Of a stretch of DNA of 6,792 nucleotides, positions 1 through 4,771 are shown piece by piece. Origin of the DNA: JAQBQQ01 sp964633955. Its GTDB lineage: Bacteria > Patescibacteriota > Gracilibacteria > Peribacterales > Peribacteraceae. Positions within the stretch are counted from its first letter, which is position 1; the number at the start of each line of letters is the position of its first letter. The stretch is from contig CAZWIA010000039.1 of NCBI GenBank assembly GCA_964633955.1, positions 1 through 6,792 on the forward strand. The letters run 5' to 3'. A program made the position numbers and the translations under genes. The notes under the pieces were generated by a model. The model had not been told where the DNA came from and ran no database searches. It saw only the letters and a list, made by a program, of their open reading frames with translations.

Positions 1-87
1 CTGCAGCTGCACCGTCAGCACCCCGGCCAGGACCAGGAGGACCAGCATACCCGTGATCTGCCGGGCCGGAGGGAGATTCAGACGCAT
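1..87 (-). CDS. Partial N-terminus of an unknown membrane-anchored or exported protein
   Basis: Reading leftward from the ATG at 87-85, 29 codons stay open to the window edge. The peptide has a short basic start (MRLNLPPARQ) followed by a hydrophobic stretch (about residues 12-27, GMLVLLVLAGVLTVQL). This looks like a signal anchor or uncleaved signal peptide, so the rest of the protein probably lies outside the cytoplasm. Only the N-terminus is present, so no family can be named. The start is chosen because an extended -10 box (TGCTACAAT) ends exactly 6 nt before this ATG, which puts the expected transcription start on the A of the ATG. There is no Shine-Dalgarno sequence. The gene is oriented away from the rest of the window. 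Confidence 0.6.
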   Translation of the reverse strand, partial: MRLNLPPARQITGMLVLLVLAGVLTVQLQ

Positions 88-93
88 CGGACT

Positions 94-102
94 ATTGTAG
101 CA
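94..102 (-). promoter_or_regulatory. Extended -10 promoter, leaderless
   Basis: On the minus strand TGC-TACAAT is an extended -10 element, with the hexamer at 99-94. It is followed by six bases (AGTCCG) and the ATG at 87-85. Initiation about 7 nt past the hexamer would fall on the start codon, giving a leaderless mRNA. I see no convincing -35 box at 17 bp, as expected for an extended -10 promoter. Confidence 0.55.
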
Positions 103-236
103 CAAAAGGCGCGCCCGGGCCATGCCAGAATCCGCGTGCGCGTGCGGAAAAGATGCCCTGAAACCGCAATGGGTCTGCCGGGTGGAGCTCCTTACGGGAG
201 TTTATTCGGAACTGATTCTATTAAGAAATAGTAATC

Positions 237-263
237 AAAAAAGGACGAATGGCCGGATGGCCA
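237..263 (-). terminator. Possible weak intrinsic terminator of the small minus-strand gene
   Basis: Downstream of the stop at 293, the minus strand has a 5-bp stem with a 4-base loop (TGGCC-ATCC-GGCCA, 263-250). Seven bases later comes a run of six T (242-237). The last codons of the gene (AAGGAC just before TGA) can also pair with GTCCTT next to the T-run, closing a larger structure. The distance between the small stem and the T-run makes this a weak call. The rest of 103-292 shows no gene I can support. Confidence 0.35.
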
Positions 264-292
264 CACGCCCCTCGTGAGCGGAATCTGCCCGA

Positions 293-589
293 TCAGTCCT
301 TCTGGGTCGACTCGGCGCTGCCGCCGATGATCTGGATGAAGCCGGGATCGTCGCCGGAGTACCACTTGATGGTCAGGGCGCCGCCACGGGCGTAGGAGTC
401 GTATAGCTGCTGCATGTCCTCGACGGACTCGCAGACGAAAAGCCGTTCGCCGAGGCCCTGGTCGTAGCCACAGATCACCTTGCTACCTTCGGGCACGTAT
501 GGGAGCTGCGTGGGGCGCCCGTAGACCTTCTGCAGGGGCACCAGGCGCTCCGTCCCGAAGCACTCCGACTTTTTACCGAGTTCGATCAT
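293..589 (-). CDS. Small hypothetical protein, 98 aa
   Basis: I do not recognise the family. The 98-residue product is soluble-looking and acidic at the C-terminus, with no signal peptide or membrane segment. Visible stretches are VPEGSKVICGYDQGLGERLF (about residues 32-51) and ALTIKWYSGDDPGFIQIIGG (71-90). The second suggests a small beta-rich fold. Start choice: the frame is open to another ATG at 652-650, which would give 119 aa. I prefer 589 because GGGAG lies 6 nt upstream, and because the 21 extra codons have a much lower third-position G+C than the rest of the gene. It lies downstream of tRNA-Gly(CCC) on the same strand. A consensus promoter (680-707) would give a leader of about 84 nt to this start, or about 20 nt to the ATG at 652. 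It may be the only gene in the window using a classical Shine-Dalgarno. Confidence 0.6.
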   Translation of the reverse strand: MIELGKKSECFGTERLVPLQKVYGRPTQLPYVPEGSKVICGYDQGLGERLFVCESVEDMQQLYDSYARGGALTIKWYSGDDPGFIQIIGGSAESTQKD

Positions 590-595
590 GACGAT

Positions 596-600
596 CTCCC
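596..600 (-). promoter_or_regulatory. Shine-Dalgarno that decides the start at 589
   Basis: GGGAG on the minus strand, six bases (ATCGTC) before the ATG at 589-587. It stands out because most other genes in the window have no ribosome-binding sequence. It supports the shorter 98-aa form over the 119-aa form beginning at 652. Confidence 0.5.
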
Positions 601-679
601 GATTGGGAAAGAGCAGACTCCAAGATGGCTGAAGTTCTGCCTTTCGAGACATGGACAGAAAACAGAGCCACTAATTTTT

Positions 680-707
680 ATTATAATAATATAATTACCA
701 TTGTCAA
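680..707 (-). promoter_or_regulatory. Perfect-consensus sigma70-type promoter directly after a tRNA CCA end
   Basis: On the minus strand TTGACA (707-702) and TATAAT (685-680) are separated by 16 bp, so both hexamers match consensus exactly. The -35 box begins at the base right after the encoded CCA of tRNA-Gly(CCC). The spacer and downstream bases are very A+T-rich in a G+C-rich background. Initiation is expected near 673, which would transcribe the small gene at 293-589. It could uncouple that gene from tRNA transcription. Confidence 0.7.
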
Positions 708-710
708 TGG
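698..710. repeat. Palindrome over the tRNA CCA end and the -35 box
   Basis: CCATTG-T-CAATGG is a perfect inverted repeat with 6-bp arms and a single central base. It covers both the encoded CCA of tRNA-Gly(CCC) and the TTGACA of the downstream promoter. It could be an operator-like site or a short hairpin at the tRNA 3' end, or it may be chance. No function is demonstrated. Confidence 0.4.
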
Positions 711-781
711 AGCGGGATACGGGAATCGAACCCGCGTCTCAAGCTTGGGAAGCTCGCGTACTACCATTGTACTAATCCCGC
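708..781 (-). tRNA. tRNA-Gly(CCC)
   Basis: A full cloverleaf reads on the minus strand. The acceptor arm is GCGGGAT/ATCCCGC. The D-arm has GTAC/GTAC around AATGGTA. The anticodon arm is CGAGC-TTCCCAA-GCTTG with one G-U pair and anticodon CCC (bases 34-36). The T-arm carries GGTTCGAATCC. The discriminator base is U, usual for bacterial tRNA-Gly, and CCA is encoded at 710-708. It would read GGG glycine codons. It lies about 100 bp downstream of tRNA-Gly(GCC) on the same strand, so the two glycine isoacceptors may share a transcript. Confidence 0.95.
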
Positions 782-834
782 TTGAAGGAACGTGGCTCGC
801 CAACCGTAGCGCAGCCCCCTGTTTCTCGTGTAGC

Positions 835-883
835 GCCCCACTACGCTCAAGCTTCGTGGGGCAACCTTCGCTACGCGAAGGTT
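835..883. repeat. Two adjacent hairpins between the tRNA-Gly genes
   Basis: The spacer between the tRNA-Gly genes contains two strong inverted repeats. GCCCCAC (835-841) pairs with GTGGGGC (856-862). AACCTTCGC (863-871) pairs with GCGAAGGTT (875-883) across the loop TAC, a 9-bp stem. The second hairpin abuts the 3' end of tRNA-Gly(GCC) and shares one base with its CCA. Neither is followed by a T-run on either strand. Processing signals between two tRNAs of one transcript, or copies of a dispersed genomic palindrome, are the likeliest explanations. Confidence 0.6.
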
Positions 884-959
884 GGAGCGGATGACGGGGC
901 TCGAACCCGCGACCTACGCCTTGGCAAGGCGTCGCTCTAGCCAACTGAGCTACATCCGC
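883..959 (-). tRNA. tRNA-Gly(GCC)
   Basis: A complete cloverleaf reads on the minus strand. The acceptor arm is GCGGATG/CATCCGC. The D-arm is GCTCAGTTGGCTAGAGC. The anticodon arm is ACGCC-TTGCCAA-GGCGT, giving anticodon GCC. The T-arm has GGGTTCGAGCC. The discriminator is U and CCA is encoded at 885-883. It reads GGC and GGU glycine codons. It is the upstream member of the tandem glycine tRNA pair. Confidence 0.96.
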
Positions 960-992
960 AGGAAAACCAAAGATCTTGCCGGAGCGGAGATG

Positions 993-1021
993 ATCCTACG
1001 GAGCGGCTAGGATTCGTGCAA
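993..1021 (-). promoter_or_regulatory. Possible promoter of the tRNA-Gly pair
   Basis: On the minus strand TTGCAC (1021-1016) and TAGGAT (998-993) are 17 bp apart, with initiation expected near 986. That would give a 5' leader of about 27 nt to tRNA-Gly(GCC). The -35 match is only partial and the -10 matches 4 of 6. Spacing and position are the main support. Confidence 0.4.
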
Positions 1022-1120
1022 GTGGCAACGATCAACCGGCGTATGGCGTAAGAATCCCAGGAATGCTGCGTCTCAGATGCGTCTCTTACCCCTTTCTCCC
1101 GATCCCATTCCCCCCTCCCT

Positions 1121-1372
1121 ATGTCTCTGCTGTGGTTCCTCATCATCGGCCTGGCGGCTGGCTGGATTGCCGGCGAACTCATGCGCGGGGACGGCTTTGG
1201 CCTGCTGGGAAACATCGTGGTGGGCGTAGTAGGCGCGCTCGTGGGCGGCTTCCTGTTCGATCTCCTGGGCATCTCCGCCTACGGGCTCATTGGATCCTTG
1301 ATCATGGCGGTTGTGGGAGCCGTAGTGCTCCTCTTCCTCCTCAACATGTGCAGCGGGCGGCGGGCGTTGTAG
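1121..1372 (+). CDS. GlsB/YeaQ/YmgE-type small membrane protein (transglycosylase-associated family)
   Basis: The 83-residue hydrophobic protein matches the pattern of the transglycosylase-associated family (GlsB/YeaQ/YmgE type). It begins with a helix, MSLLWFLIIGLAAGWIAGEL (residues 1-20), followed by a conserved-looking RGDGFGLLGNIVVGVVGALV segment (22-41). Three transmembrane helices are expected at about 3-19, 28-48 and 55-75. The length is normal for the family. Members are inner-membrane proteins, often stress-induced, with no established biochemical activity; the family name does not imply a transglycosylase. The start fits the family N-terminus. The upstream sequence is C-rich with neither a Shine-Dalgarno nor a well-placed -10 box, so the promoter is unclear. 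It stands alone, with a hairpin 20 bp past the stop. Confidence 0.85.
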   Translation: MSLLWFLIIGLAAGWIAGELMRGDGFGLLGNIVVGVVGALVGGFLFDLLGISAYGLIGSLIMAVVGAVVLLFLLNMCSGRRAL

Positions 1373-1392
1373 GCGCAATAGGACTGATGCAA

Positions 1393-1421
1393 GAACATGG
1401 AGGCTTAAGCCTCCATTGTTC
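1393..1421. terminator. Strong hairpin after the GlsB-like gene
   Basis: A 12-bp stem closes on the loop TTAA (1405-1408). The inner part is TGGAGGC/GCCTCCA and the outer part GAACA/TGTTC, with one bulged T at 1416. It lies about 20 bp after the stop at 1372. No T-run follows on either strand (TTGTTC, then CATG), so it is not a textbook intrinsic terminator. It may be a factor-assisted terminator or a transcript-end stabiliser. Its near symmetry would let it work in both directions. Confidence 0.5.
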
Positions 1422-1500
1422 ATGCCAACATCACATCAGCCGCAGAAGCGATGCATGAATCACTCCTAGCGTCCCAATACAGAAGACGGCACAATACGGG

Positions 1501-1546
1501 CACTGGGTCGGTCGACCGCCGCGCTTCGCGCTTTGGCCGACGAGTG
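1501..1546. other. Structured gene-free spacer upstream of tRNA-Lys
   Basis: The interval 1422-1591 has no gene I can support. In its middle is a nested imperfect stem-loop: CACT/AGTG (1501-1504, 1543-1546), GTCGG/CCGAC (1507-1511, 1537-1541) and an inner GCGC-TTC-GCGC (1521-1531). Neither strand has a T-run after it. The nonamer TGGGTCGGT at 1504-1512 recurs at 1591-1599 as the first bases of tRNA-Lys, which may be chance. I found no clear promoter for the tRNA. Confidence 0.35.
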
Positions 1547-1591
1547 ACACATCCTCTGCTCATTCTGACATCATCATTTCATTCAGTTCTT

Positions 1592-1666
1592 GGGTCGGTA
1601 GCTCAGTGGTAGAGCAGAGGCCTTTTAAGCCTTTGGCCGTGGGTTCGACCCCCACCCGACCCACCA
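1592..1666 (+). tRNA. tRNA-Lys(TTT)
   Basis: A complete cloverleaf. The acceptor arm is GGGTCGG/CCGACCC. The D-arm is GCTCAGTGGTAGAGC. The anticodon arm is GAGGC-CTTTTAA-GCCTT with one G-U pair and anticodon TTT. The T-arm is GTGGG-TTCGACC-CCCAC. The discriminator is A and CCA is encoded at 1664-1666. It reads AAA and, by wobble, AAG lysine codons. It ends 25 bp before the GIY-YIG gene on the same strand. Confidence 0.96.
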
Positions 1667-1678
1667 GATCCACCCCGC

Positions 1679-1684
1679 AATACT
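1679..1684 (+). promoter_or_regulatory. Possible leaderless -10 box of the GIY-YIG gene
   Basis: AATACT (4 of 6 matches to TATAAT) ends 7 nt before the ATG at 1692, close to the spacing seen before several other genes here. There is no Shine-Dalgarno. The gene could also be read through from tRNA-Lys, so this is a tentative call. Confidence 0.35.
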
Positions 1685-1691
1685 CGCTCCC

Positions 1692-1934
1692 ATGCCCGCC
1701 TTCTACCTTGCCCGCTGCAGTGACGGCACGCTCTACGCCGGCGCGTGCGTGGATCTGCGGTCGCGCGAAGCGCAGCACAACGCGGGCAGGGGCGCCAAGT
1801 ACACGCGGAGCCGGCTGCCCGTCCGCGTGGTCTACTCTGAGGAATTTGAGACGCTCTCAGAGGCGCTGAAGCGCGAGGCGCAGGTGAAGCGCATGCGGCG
1901 GGCGGAGAAGGAATCCCTGATCAGACGCCGATGA
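1692..1934 (+). CDS. GIY-YIG nuclease-domain protein (YhbQ/UPF0213-like)
   Basis: The 80-residue protein is a stand-alone GIY-YIG domain of the short YhbQ-like type, at the family's usual length. The first strand carries Y5 (FYLARCSDGTLYAG, residues 4-17) and the second motif is Y15-A-G instead of YIG. The HNAGRGAKYTRSRLPVRVVY block (29-48) is typical of the family. R25 and E62 (LKREAQVKR) sit where the catalytic arginine and metal-binding glutamate are expected. The family uses a single metal ion to cleave DNA; short bacterial members are of uncertain physiological role, possibly in DNA repair or turnover. The literal GIY tripeptide is missing, as in many small members. The stop overlaps the tatD-like start (ATGA at 1931-1934), implying translational coupling. 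Confidence 0.85.
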   Translation: MPAFYLARCSDGTLYAGACVDLRSREAQHNAGRGAKYTRSRLPVRVVYSEEFETLSEALKREAQVKRMRRAEKESLIRRR

Positions 1935-2698
1935 TCGATACGCACTGCCACCTTGCGGACACGCAGCTTGATTCCGATCGCGGAGCGGTCCTGGACCGCG
2001 CTCGGGCTGCGGGGGTCTCCCCCATCATCACCATTGCAGATAGCATGCCGGAGGCGGAGAAGTGCCTGCGGCTGTGCGCGGAGCATGCGGACCTCTTCTG
2101 CGCCGTGGGCGTGCACCCGCATCACGCCAAGGATTGGCGGGCTACGGACGCGGAGACGCTGCGGGAGATGACCAGGCGATCGGACAAGGTGGTAGCGATC
2201 GGGGAGATTGGCCTGGATTTCCACTACGATTTCTCTCCACGGGACGTGCAGGTGGAAGTCTTCTGCGCGCAGCTCATGCTGGCAAGGGAACTGAACCTGC
2301 CCGCCGTCGTCCACTGCCGGGAAGCCATTGAGGCGGTGCGATCGATCCTACTGGAGCTGAGGCCGCAACGAGCCGTCATCCACTGCTGCACGGAGAAGTG
2401 GGCGGACGTGGAGAGGCTCGTGGCCGCCGGTTACCATCTCTCCTTCACAGGCATCGCCACGTATCCCCGGTCTGAGGAGATCCGGGAGACCATCCGGCGC
2501 TGCCCGATCGACCGCATCATGGTGGAGACGGACGCACCCTACCTGGCTCCCGTCCCCCACCGCGGCCAGCGGAACGAACCGGCGTACGTGGCGGAAGTGC
2601 TGAGGCTGATCGCCGATCTAAAGGGATTAAGCCCGGAAGAAACGGATGCAATTACTACACGGACTGCGGTAGAGTTCTTCCGCCTGCCGCAGGGATAG
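1931..2698 (+). CDS. tatD: TatD-family metal-dependent hydrolase (DNase)
   Basis: The 255-residue protein is a full-length TatD-family TIM-barrel hydrolase. All expected metal ligands are present: H5 and H7 (DTHCHL), E92 (AIGEIGLDFH), H128 (VVHCRE), H151 (IHCC) and D201 (VETDAPYL). GVHPHH (60-65) and the C-terminal signature PHRGQRNEPAYV (209-220) are also typical. Family members are cytoplasmic, Mg-dependent 3'-5' exonucleases or deoxyribonucleases linked to DNA repair and degradation; the tat in the name does not mean a role in Tat export. The start is fixed by the N-terminal MIDTHCH motif, and the ATG overlaps the preceding GIY-YIG stop. There is no Shine-Dalgarno, so translation probably depends on coupling. 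tRNA-Arg follows after 9 bp. Orthology to a particular TatD/YcfH paralogue cannot be settled here. Confidence 0.95.
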   Translation: MIDTHCHLADTQLDSDRGAVLDRARAAGVSPIITIADSMPEAEKCLRLCAEHADLFCAVGVHPHHAKDWRATDAETLREMTRRSDKVVAIGEIGLDFHYDFSPRDVQVEVFCAQLMLARELNLPAVVHCREAIEAVRSILLELRPQRAVIHCCTEKWADVERLVAAGYHLSFTGIATYPRSEEIRETIRRCPIDRIMVETDAPYLAPVPHRGQRNEPAYVAEVLRLIADLKGLSPEETDAITTRTAVEFFRLPQG

Positions 2699-2707
2699 AC
2701 ATCCCGT

Positions 2708-2784
2708 GCGCTTGTAGCTCAGCTGGATAGAGCGTCGGCCTCCGAAGCCGAAGGTCGTGGGTTCGAATCCCGCCAAGCGCACCA
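2708..2784 (+). tRNA. tRNA-Arg(CCG)
   Basis: A complete cloverleaf. The acceptor arm is GCGCTTG/CAAGCGC. The D-arm is GCTCAGCTGGATAGAGC. The anticodon arm is TCGGC-CTCCGAA-GCCGA with anticodon CCG. The T-arm is GTGGG-TTCGAAT-CCCGC. The discriminator is A and CCA is encoded at 2782-2784. It reads CGG arginine codons. It starts 9 bp after the tatD stop with no room for its own promoter outside the gene, so co-transcription with tatD is likely. The 157 bp after it hold only a small GATTC/GAATC hairpin and pyrimidine-rich sequence. Confidence 0.96.
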
Positions 2785-2941
2785 CGCAATATTGTTACGC
2801 AGCCTAATTCGGTCATCTGATTCAGAAGAATCTGTCCAATCAGGAATTTTCGCGAGGTGAAGGATTGACCAGTACATGCAGCCCGCCCTTTCTGCCTTTT
2901 CTGCACTTCCCACCCCCCTAGCCCCGGCGGCCGTTTTCCGC

Positions 2942-2947
2942 TATACT
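2942..2947 (+). promoter_or_regulatory. -10 box of the membrane-protein gene, near-leaderless
   Basis: TATACT (5 of 6 matches) ends 8 nt before the ATG at 2956, so the transcript would begin at or within about 2 nt of the start codon. I see no -35 box at normal spacing and no Shine-Dalgarno. Confidence 0.5.
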
Positions 2948-2955
2948 GGAACGAA

Positions 2956-3528
2956 ATGGACACCCTCACCTTCAGCACCTTGCCCACGGAGATCTTCTTC
3001 ATCAGCACGTTCCTGCTCCTGTGCGGCCTCACCATGGAGATCTGGACGCACGGCGTGCGGCTGAGCCTGCTCTCCCGCATGAAGCTCTCGGTGATCGAGC
3101 GCGAACATCCCTACATCCCCTCCATCCGGATCATCATGGGGATCGGCTTCTGCTCCGTAGCCCTGCTGCTCACCACCATCCACCTCTTTGGCGGATCGGA
3201 GCTCTTTGACCAGGGAGACTGGCTCTACCCGGCGGTGTTCTTCAGTGATGTCTGTGCGCTCCTCATCCTGGCCGAGCTCAAGGGCGGCGGCGCGCGGGAG
3301 TATGCCTTTGCCTTCACCACCACCTCCGCTGCGGTCCTCACGGTGTTCGTCCTGATGGGCGCGCTCAAGACCCTGCCGCCCGCCACCACATTTTTCCTGC
3401 TCAGCCTCACCGCCGCCTGCGCGGCGCTGGCGTGGGATCTGTTCCAGTTCGCCTGGTCCCGCCGGATGCGGATTGTGGCCGGCATCACCTTGGTCGGCTG
3501 GATCCTGGCGTACGCGCTGTGGCAGTAA
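2956..3528 (+). CDS. Multi-pass membrane protein of unknown function, 190 aa
   Basis: I do not recognise the family. Six hydrophobic segments are visible at about residues 11-30, 57-78, 88-107, 116-136, 141-164 and 171-189. They are joined by short loops with a basic, polar stretch after the first helix (RLSLLSRMKLSVIEREHPY, 35-53). No catalytic motif, transporter signature or cleavable signal peptide stands out. The C-terminus ends right after the last helix. The ATG follows a TATACT box by 8 nt. Only 28 bp separate it from the downstream glycosyltransferase, which has its own -10 box. A shared role in envelope or glycan work is possible but rests on adjacency alone. Confidence 0.75.
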   Translation: MDTLTFSTLPTEIFFISTFLLLCGLTMEIWTHGVRLSLLSRMKLSVIEREHPYIPSIRIIMGIGFCSVALLLTTIHLFGGSELFDQGDWLYPAVFFSDVCALLILAELKGGGAREYAFAFTTTSAAVLTVFVLMGALKTLPPATTFFLLSLTAACAALAWDLFQFAWSRRMRIVAGITLVGWILAYALWQ

Positions 3529-3544
3529 ATCACCGGAGGTGCTG

Positions 3545-3550
3545 TAGACT
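3545..3550 (+). promoter_or_regulatory. -10 box of the glycosyltransferase gene, leaderless
   Basis: TAGACT ends exactly 6 nt before the ATG at 3557, placing initiation on the start codon. A GGAGGT at 3535-3540 is 16 nt from the ATG, too far for a Shine-Dalgarno to this start. Confidence 0.5.
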
Positions 3551-3556
3551 GCGGCC

Positions 3557-4663
3557 ATGCGGGTGGCACTGGTCCATGAGCTTCTGACGATCCCCGGCGG
3601 CGCCGAACGGGTCCTGCGCGTGCTGGCGGATCTCTTTCCGGCGGCACCCATCTACACGCTGCTGTATGACGAGCGGCGTCTAGGCAGCTGGTTCCCACCG
3701 GAGCGCGTGAGGCCAAGCCGGCTCCATCGCTTTGCGCCGCTGAGCAGCAACCACCACCTCTACCTGCGCGCCTTTCCCGCTGCCGTGGAATCCTGGGACT
3801 TCCGGGAGTTCGACTTAGTCTTGAGCAGCTCCAGCGCGTTTGCCCACGGCATCATCACCAACGGCGCGCCCAAGCACCTCTGCTACGTCCACTCCCCCGC
3901 CCGCTATCTGTGGGACCGGACCCATGAGGTGCTCGCGCGATCAACCAGCGGCATCCGGCGGCCGCTCCGGCCGCTCCTCTCCCGCACGTTCCATGAGCTC
4001 CGCGTCTGGGATGCGGAAGCCGCCGCCAGACCGGACCGTCTGCTGGCCGCATCTAAGGAGGTGCAACGGCGGATAGAGCTATATTGGCGACGCGAGGCGG
4101 ACGTGCTGCATCCACCCATCTCCGATAGCTGGTTTGACGCTCAAGTCTCAAGTCTCAAGTCTCAAAGCTATTTTCTCATCGTCTCCACCCTGGCGGACTA
4201 CAAGCGTATTGATCTGGCCATCCGTGCGGCGAACGCACTGGGACTCCCCCTGAAGATCGTGGGTGACGGCCGGGCGCGGCGGTCCCTTGAGCGGATCGCC
4301 GGACCGTCTGTGGAGTTCCTGGGCTACCGCGACCACCAGGCGCTGCAGGGTCTCTACGCGCAGGCGGAAGCGGTGATCGTGCCGGGGGAGGAGGATTTCG
4401 GTCTGGTGCCGATCGAATCCATGGCCTGCGGCACGCCCGTCATCAGCCGGCGGGCGGGCGGACCACTGGAGACCGTTATTGAACATGAAACAGGCCGCTT
4501 CTTTGATGAGTCGTCGGTGGAGGCGTTGGTCGAAATTCTGCAAACCTTCAAGCGGACAGCGTTTGATCCGGCTGCATGCCGCAAACGGGCCGAACGGTTC
4601 CGGGAAGGAGCGTTCCGGAAGCAGATCCGGGAAGCCGTGCAGAGTGTGATGGAACAAGGGTGA
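3557..4663 (+). CDS. GT4-family glycosyltransferase (WbaZ-like)
   Basis: The 368-residue protein is a retaining GT-B glycosyltransferase of family GT4. The N-terminal domain opens with MRVALVHELLTIPGGAERV, containing the acceptor-side GG loop (14-15). It also has CYVHSPARYLWD (109-120), typical of WbaZ-type mannosyltransferases. The C-terminal domain starts near SYFLIVSTLADYKRIDLAI (204-222) and includes K216. The nucleotide-sugar site GEEDFGLVPIESMACGTPVI carries the E-x7-E pair E279/E287. Length is normal. It probably transfers a sugar from a nucleotide donor during cell-surface polysaccharide or glycolipid synthesis at the cytoplasmic face of the membrane. Exact sugar and acceptor cannot be told. 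Oddity: residues 195-203 (AQVSSLKSQ), in the linker between the two Rossmann domains, are encoded by a 7-bp tandem repeat. The gene is convergent with ruvB across the gap. Confidence 0.93.
   Translation: MRVALVHELLTIPGGAERVLRVLADLFPAAPIYTLLYDERRLGSWFPPERVRPSRLHRFAPLSSNHHLYLRAFPAAVESWDFREFDLVLSSSSAFAHGIITNGAPKHLCYVHSPARYLWDRTHEVLARSTSGIRRPLRPLLSRTFHELRVWDAEAAARPDRLLAASKEVQRRIELYWRREADVLHPPISDSWFDAQVSSLKSQSYFLIVSTLADYKRIDLAIRAANALGLPLKIVGDGRARRSLERIAGPSVEFLGYRDHQALQGLYAQAEAVIVPGEEDFGLVPIESMACGTPVISRRAGGPLETVIEHETGRFFDESSVEALVEILQTFKRTAFDPAACRKRAERFREGAFRKQIREAVQSVMEQG
4140..4165 (+). repeat. Heptanucleotide tandem repeat inside the glycosyltransferase gene
   Basis: The unit CTCAAGT is repeated 3.7 times without mismatch (4140-4146, 4147-4153, 4154-4160, then CTCAA). 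Seven is not a multiple of three, so adding or losing one or two units would shift the frame about halfway through the gene. Changes of three units would only lengthen or shorten the interdomain linker by seven residues. Confidence 0.9.
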
Positions 4664-4709
4664 ATGACGGAGGCACAAAGCCCACTCTCATGGTATGATG
4701 ATCACTTTG

Positions 4710-4771
4710 ACCACTCACCACTCACCACTCACCACTCACCACTCACCACTCACCACTCACCACTCACCACT
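4710..4771. repeat. Heptanucleotide tandem repeat next to the assembly gap
   Basis: The unit ACCACTC is repeated perfectly for 62 bp (about 8.9 copies) and runs straight into the N run, so its true length is unknown. It lies 46 bp after the glycosyltransferase stop, between two convergent genes. It shares the unit length and the CTCA core with the repeat inside the glycosyltransferase. The reading frames open through it are a product of the repeat and the Ns, not a gene. Confidence 0.95.

Noticed and set aside
122..271. A short plus-strand frame beginning ATGCCAGAATCC.
   Set aside because: About 50 codons, no promoter or ribosome-binding site at the right spacing, composition unlike the other genes, and it overlaps the putative terminator of the minus-strand gene.
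625..944. Open frames on both strands across the tRNA-Gly pair.
   Set aside because: They read through two clear tRNA genes and their hairpin spacer, so they are shadows.
1063..1458. Longer open frames on both strands overlapping the GlsB-like gene.
   Set aside because: They lie over a gene with a clear family pattern and have arginine/histidine-rich shadow composition.
1504..1666. Possible attachment-site-like duplication of the tRNA-Lys 5' end (TGGGTCGGT at 1504 and 1591).
   Set aside because: Only nine bases are shared, they match the 5' rather than the 3' end of the tRNA, and there is no integrase nearby.
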